A stretch of DNA of 64,000 nucleotides. It comes from JAHRAW01 sp965212085 (GTDB taxonomy: Bacteria > Pseudomonadota > Gammaproteobacteria > Arenicellales > Poriferihabitantaceae). The position numbers and the translations under genes are program-made. Location: contig OZ243042.1 in NCBI GenBank assembly GCA_965212085.1, forward strand, positions 1,178,001-1,242,000, in the 5' to 3' direction. Below, piece after piece: positions 61,906 to 64,000 of the stretch. Position 1 is the first letter of the stretch, and each line of letters opens with the position of its first letter. Below the pieces are notes generated by a model, which did not search any database, was not told the origin of the DNA, and saw only the letters and a list, made by a program, of their open reading frames with translations.

Positions 61906-62694
61906 CGGGTCCGCGGCGGCCAGCCAGCGGGCGATATTTTCCACCGAGTTATGGCGGGTCATGTCGATTTGCAAAGGCGTAACCGAAACCGCGCCCGCGT
62001 TCACGGCGTCAAAATCGGTCCCCGGCCCGGCGTCGGCGCCGTCGCCCACCGGCCCGATGCGGTACACCCTTTCCTCCGGGCGTTGCTCCGGGGCCGTTCC
62101 CTTGAGGTTGAGCGGTTCCTCGATGATGGGTTGGGACTGATGCCGCGCGCCAAGCCGCGTGGCCTTGATCCCGCGCAACTGCTCGGCGGGCAGGTCGGGG
62201 ACGTTGATGTTCAGGATCGTGTCTTGGGGCAGCGGCCGGGCGCACAATTTTTTCAGCACATCCATGACCACCCCGGCGGCGGTCGCATAGTGGCGTTCGC
62301 CGTCCAGAGAAACGGCAATGGCCGGCAGGCCGAGAAAACGCCCCTCAATGGCGGCGGCCACGGTGCCCGAATAGATTACGTCATCGCCGAGGTTGGGGCC
62401 GTGATTGATGCCGGCGACCACCATGTCCGGCGTAAAATCCAGAAAATCCAGCATCCCGTTCAAGGCAAGGTGAACGCAGTCCGCCGGCGTCCCGTCAACG
62501 TAATACATCCGGCACGGCCCGCCCGGGCTTTGCCGAACCCGCAGCGATTTTCGCAATGACAGCGAGTTGCTGGCACCGCTGCAGTTGTGTTCGGGGGCCA
62601 CCACCGCAACCTCAAACGCCGCCCCCAGGGCTTCGGCCAGCACCGCCAGGCCGGTCGCCTGGTAGCCGTCGTCGTTGCTCAGGAGGATTTTCAT
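61891..62694 (-). CDS. surE: 5'/3'-nucleotidase SurE
   Basis: This 267-residue metal-dependent nucleotidase begins MKILLSNDDGYQATGLAVLA, with the Asp-Asp pair at 8-9. It also has APEHNCSGASNSLSLRKSL near residue 40, the metal Asn in VVAGINHGPNLGDDVIYSGT near 92, and VDGTPADCVHLAL near 72. ATG 62694 is the family start; a longer in-frame start at 62850 passes through tandem repeats and is rejected. It is the first gene of the surE-pcm-yqaA-nlpD-dcyD run. Confidence 0.95.
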   Translation of the reverse strand: MKILLSNDDGYQATGLAVLAEALGAAFEVAVVAPEHNCSGASNSLSLRKSLRVRQSPGGPCRMYYVDGTPADCVHLALNGMLDFLDFTPDMVVAGINHGPNLGDDVIYSGTVAAAIEGRFLGLPAIAVSLDGERHYATAAGVVMDVLKKLCARPLPQDTILNINVPDLPAEQLRGIKATRLGARHQSQPIIEEPLNLKGTAPEQRPEERVYRIGPVGDGADAGPGTDFDAVNAGAVSVTPLQIDMTRHNSVENIARWLAAADPDTSP

Positions 62695-62715
62695 GGCGTA
62701 GCGGGTCGAGTCGGA

Positions 62716-62736
62716 GGTCGGGGGTCGGGGGTCGGG
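62716..62736. repeat. Three 7-bp tandem repeats (GGTCGGG) in surE leader
   Basis: Three exact copies of GGTCGGG lie 22-42 bp upstream of the surE ATG (read CCCGACC on its strand). They fall between the start codon and the promoter-like AT boxes of the divergent region. Confidence 0.85.
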
Positions 62737-62800
62737 TTTTGGATGTCGGGTAAGTATCGCAGTGTACCCCACCCCGGCGGTATCGTTCGGCGAAGTCCAG

Positions 62801-62806
62801 TATAGT
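62801..62806 (+). promoter_or_regulatory. Candidate -10 box for the Bcr/CflA-type gene
   Basis: TATAGT lies 28 bp before GTG 62835 in the divergent gap with surE. It overlaps a small palindrome (ATACTATAC region on the other strand), so it could serve either direction. The -35 is weak. Confidence 0.3.
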
Positions 62807-62834
62807 ATCCCCCGCCAATCTTTTTCGATCACCC

Positions 62835-64000
62835 GTGAACCCACCCGCACATCCGCAGTTTGTGCTGATCATCAGCATCCTGGTGCTGGCCAGTTCGGCC
62901 AGCATCATGTCCACGGACATCTACGCGCCGAGCCTGCCCTACCTGCCGGCGTTTTTTGACACCGGCCCGAGCATGGTCAAGCTCACCATCAGCCTCAACG
63001 TGCTGATGTTCGGCTTCGCGCAGATGATCCACGGCCCCCTGTCCGACCGCTTCGGGCGCAAGCCGGTGCTGCTCATCGCCATCGGCTTGTTCACCATCAG
63101 CAGTTTCGCTTGCGCGCTGGCGCAGAGCATCGAACAACTCATCGCCGCGCGCATGTTGCAAGGCTTCATGGGCGCCGCCGAAGCGGTGGTCGGCTACGCC
63201 ATCTTCAAAGACCTGTTCGACGAAAAACAACAAGTCCGCGCGCTGGCGATTTTCGGCATGTCCATCGCCCTCGCCCCGGCCGTCGCCCCCATCATCGGCG
63301 GCTATATCCACATCTGGTTCGGCTGGCGCTTCAACTTTCACCTCATCGGCGTACTCGGCATCGTCATCACGTTCTTGATCTGGCGGTTGCTGCCCGAATC
63401 ATCGGCCCCCGACCCCGGCGCGCTCAAACCGGCGCGGGTGCTCGGCAACTACCGCAGCCTGCTGGCGAGCAAGCAGTTCATCACCTACGCCGGCATGGTC
63501 GGCGTCGGCATGGGCATCATCTACGCCTTCATCACCGGCGGCCCGTTCATCCTCATAGATCAACTGGGCATCCCCATCGAGCGGTTCGGCTACTACCAGG
63601 CGTTCATCGTCGCCGCCTATTTCATCGGCAGTTTGATCTCCACGCGCGCCGTCAGCCGGATGGAAACCGGCCGCCTGCTCAACATCGGCCTGGGGCTGGT
63701 ATTGTTCGGCGGCGCCTGCTTCATCGCCGTAGTCGCGAGCGGCCGGGTTACGCCCAACGCCTTCGTCCTGACCTTCTCCCTCATGACCCTGGGCCTCGGC
63801 CCGTTGTTCGCCGTGGCGCCGTCCAAAGCGATGCTCGCCACCAACCACAGCGCGGGCTCGGCGGCGGCCATGCTCGGCGCCACGGAAATGGTGGTGGGCG
63901 GCCTCGCGGCGGGGGCGGTAAGCCTGCTCCACGACGGCAGCGCATGGCCGGTGGGCATCACCATCGCCGGGCTGATGGTGGTAACGCTGGTGCTGGCGGT
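62835..64000 (+). CDS. Bcr/CflA-type multidrug MFS exporter (3' end beyond window)
   Basis: This frame runs from GTG 62835 to the right edge with 388 codons and no stop. It starts VNPPAHPQFVLIISILVLAS and shows MSTDIYAPSLPYLPAFF, the D/E-P motif of the Bcr/CflA branch in TM1, and MFS motif A as GPLSDRFGRKPVLL near residue 75. Ten to eleven hydrophobic helices are visible (up to GITIAGLMVVTLVLA), so only the last helix and tail are missing. It diverges from surE. Substrate is not known. Confidence 0.88.
   Translation, partial: MNPPAHPQFVLIISILVLASSASIMSTDIYAPSLPYLPAFFDTGPSMVKLTISLNVLMFGFAQMIHGPLSDRFGRKPVLLIAIGLFTISSFACALAQSIEQLIAARMLQGFMGAAEAVVGYAIFKDLFDEKQQVRALAIFGMSIALAPAVAPIIGGYIHIWFGWRFNFHLIGVLGIVITFLIWRLLPESSAPDPGALKPARVLGNYRSLLASKQFITYAGMVGVGMGIIYAFITGGPFILIDQLGIPIERFGYYQAFIVAAYFIGSLISTRAVSRMETGRLLNIGLGLVLFGGACFIAVVASGRVTPNAFVLTFSLMTLGLGPLFAVAPSKAMLATNHSAGSAAAMLGATEMVVGGLAAGAVSLLHDGSAWPVGITIAGLMVVTLVLA

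Noticed and set aside
62695..62850. N-terminal extension of SurE
   Set aside because: SurE proteins begin with MKILLSNDDG; the extension crosses tandem repeats and the divergent promoter.
1..64000. CRISPR arrays, rRNA and tRNA genes
   Set aside because: No regularly spaced repeat-spacer pattern, rRNA core words or tRNA cloverleaf with a TTCGA arm were seen in intergenic regions.

Overview
The window looks like one contig from an uncultured, GC-rich proteobacterium, most likely a gammaproteobacterium. The evidence is the surE-pcm-yqaA-nlpD gene order, greB and mtgA, trpBA with a separate trpD, leuCD, and a TAXI-type TRAP transporter. A marine or host-associated (for example sponge) lifestyle is only a guess, from the defence load and the phytanoyl-CoA dioxygenase. 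No rRNA, tRNA or CRISPR array was seen.

Layout. 1-5.8 kb: a type III-like restriction-modification pair (res runs off the left edge; mod). 5.9-11.1 kb: esterase and an RND efflux adaptor/pump pair. 11.1-12.6 kb: a cluster of palindromic repeats, a HhH-GPD-like protein, a 57-residue zinc-ribbon gene and a pseudoknotted RNA that resembles HEARO/omegaRNA. 12.6-19.9 kb: gamma-glutamyltransferase, MtgA, GreB, a TAXI-TRAP transporter and a lone HicB-like antitoxin. 20-24.1 kb: a minus-strand sulfur group (cystathionine beta-synthase, Atm1-like ABC exporter, TSUP permease). 24.3-26.2 kb: a GmrSD-like protein. 26.3-30.7 kb: aminotransferase, ExoIII, metZ under an apparent SAM-II riboswitch with attenuator, and a PhyH-family oxygenase. 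30.9-34.7 kb: membrane protein plus trypsin-like protease, a transposase relic and a Pif1-like helicase. 34.8-42 kb: trpBA, a second DUF262 protein, leuCD and aroC. 42-46.5 kb: an NYN-domain protein behind a terminator-bearing leader, an N-formylglutamate amidohydrolase-like protein, an EamA permease and an OLD-like nuclease. 46.7-47.7 kb: trpD. 47.9-58.5 kb: a four-gene Druantia-like anti-phage operon (DruA, 945-aa unknown, 364-aa unknown, DruE helicase). 58.7-64 kb: surE-pcm-yqaA-nlpD-dcyD and a divergent Bcr/CflA-type exporter cut by the right edge.

The main theme is a core chromosome (Trp, Leu, chorismate and sulfur amino acid synthesis, envelope, repair) interrupted by AT-richer defence or mobile modules, each standing between intact housekeeping genes. 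The most notable items are the four-gene Druantia variant, in which one large unknown protein stands where type I systems have more subunits, and the orphan HEARO/omegaRNA-like RNA that has no IscB behind it and is followed by a zinc-ribbon/HhH gene pair. All calls come from reading the sequence and remembered family features; no database search was run.
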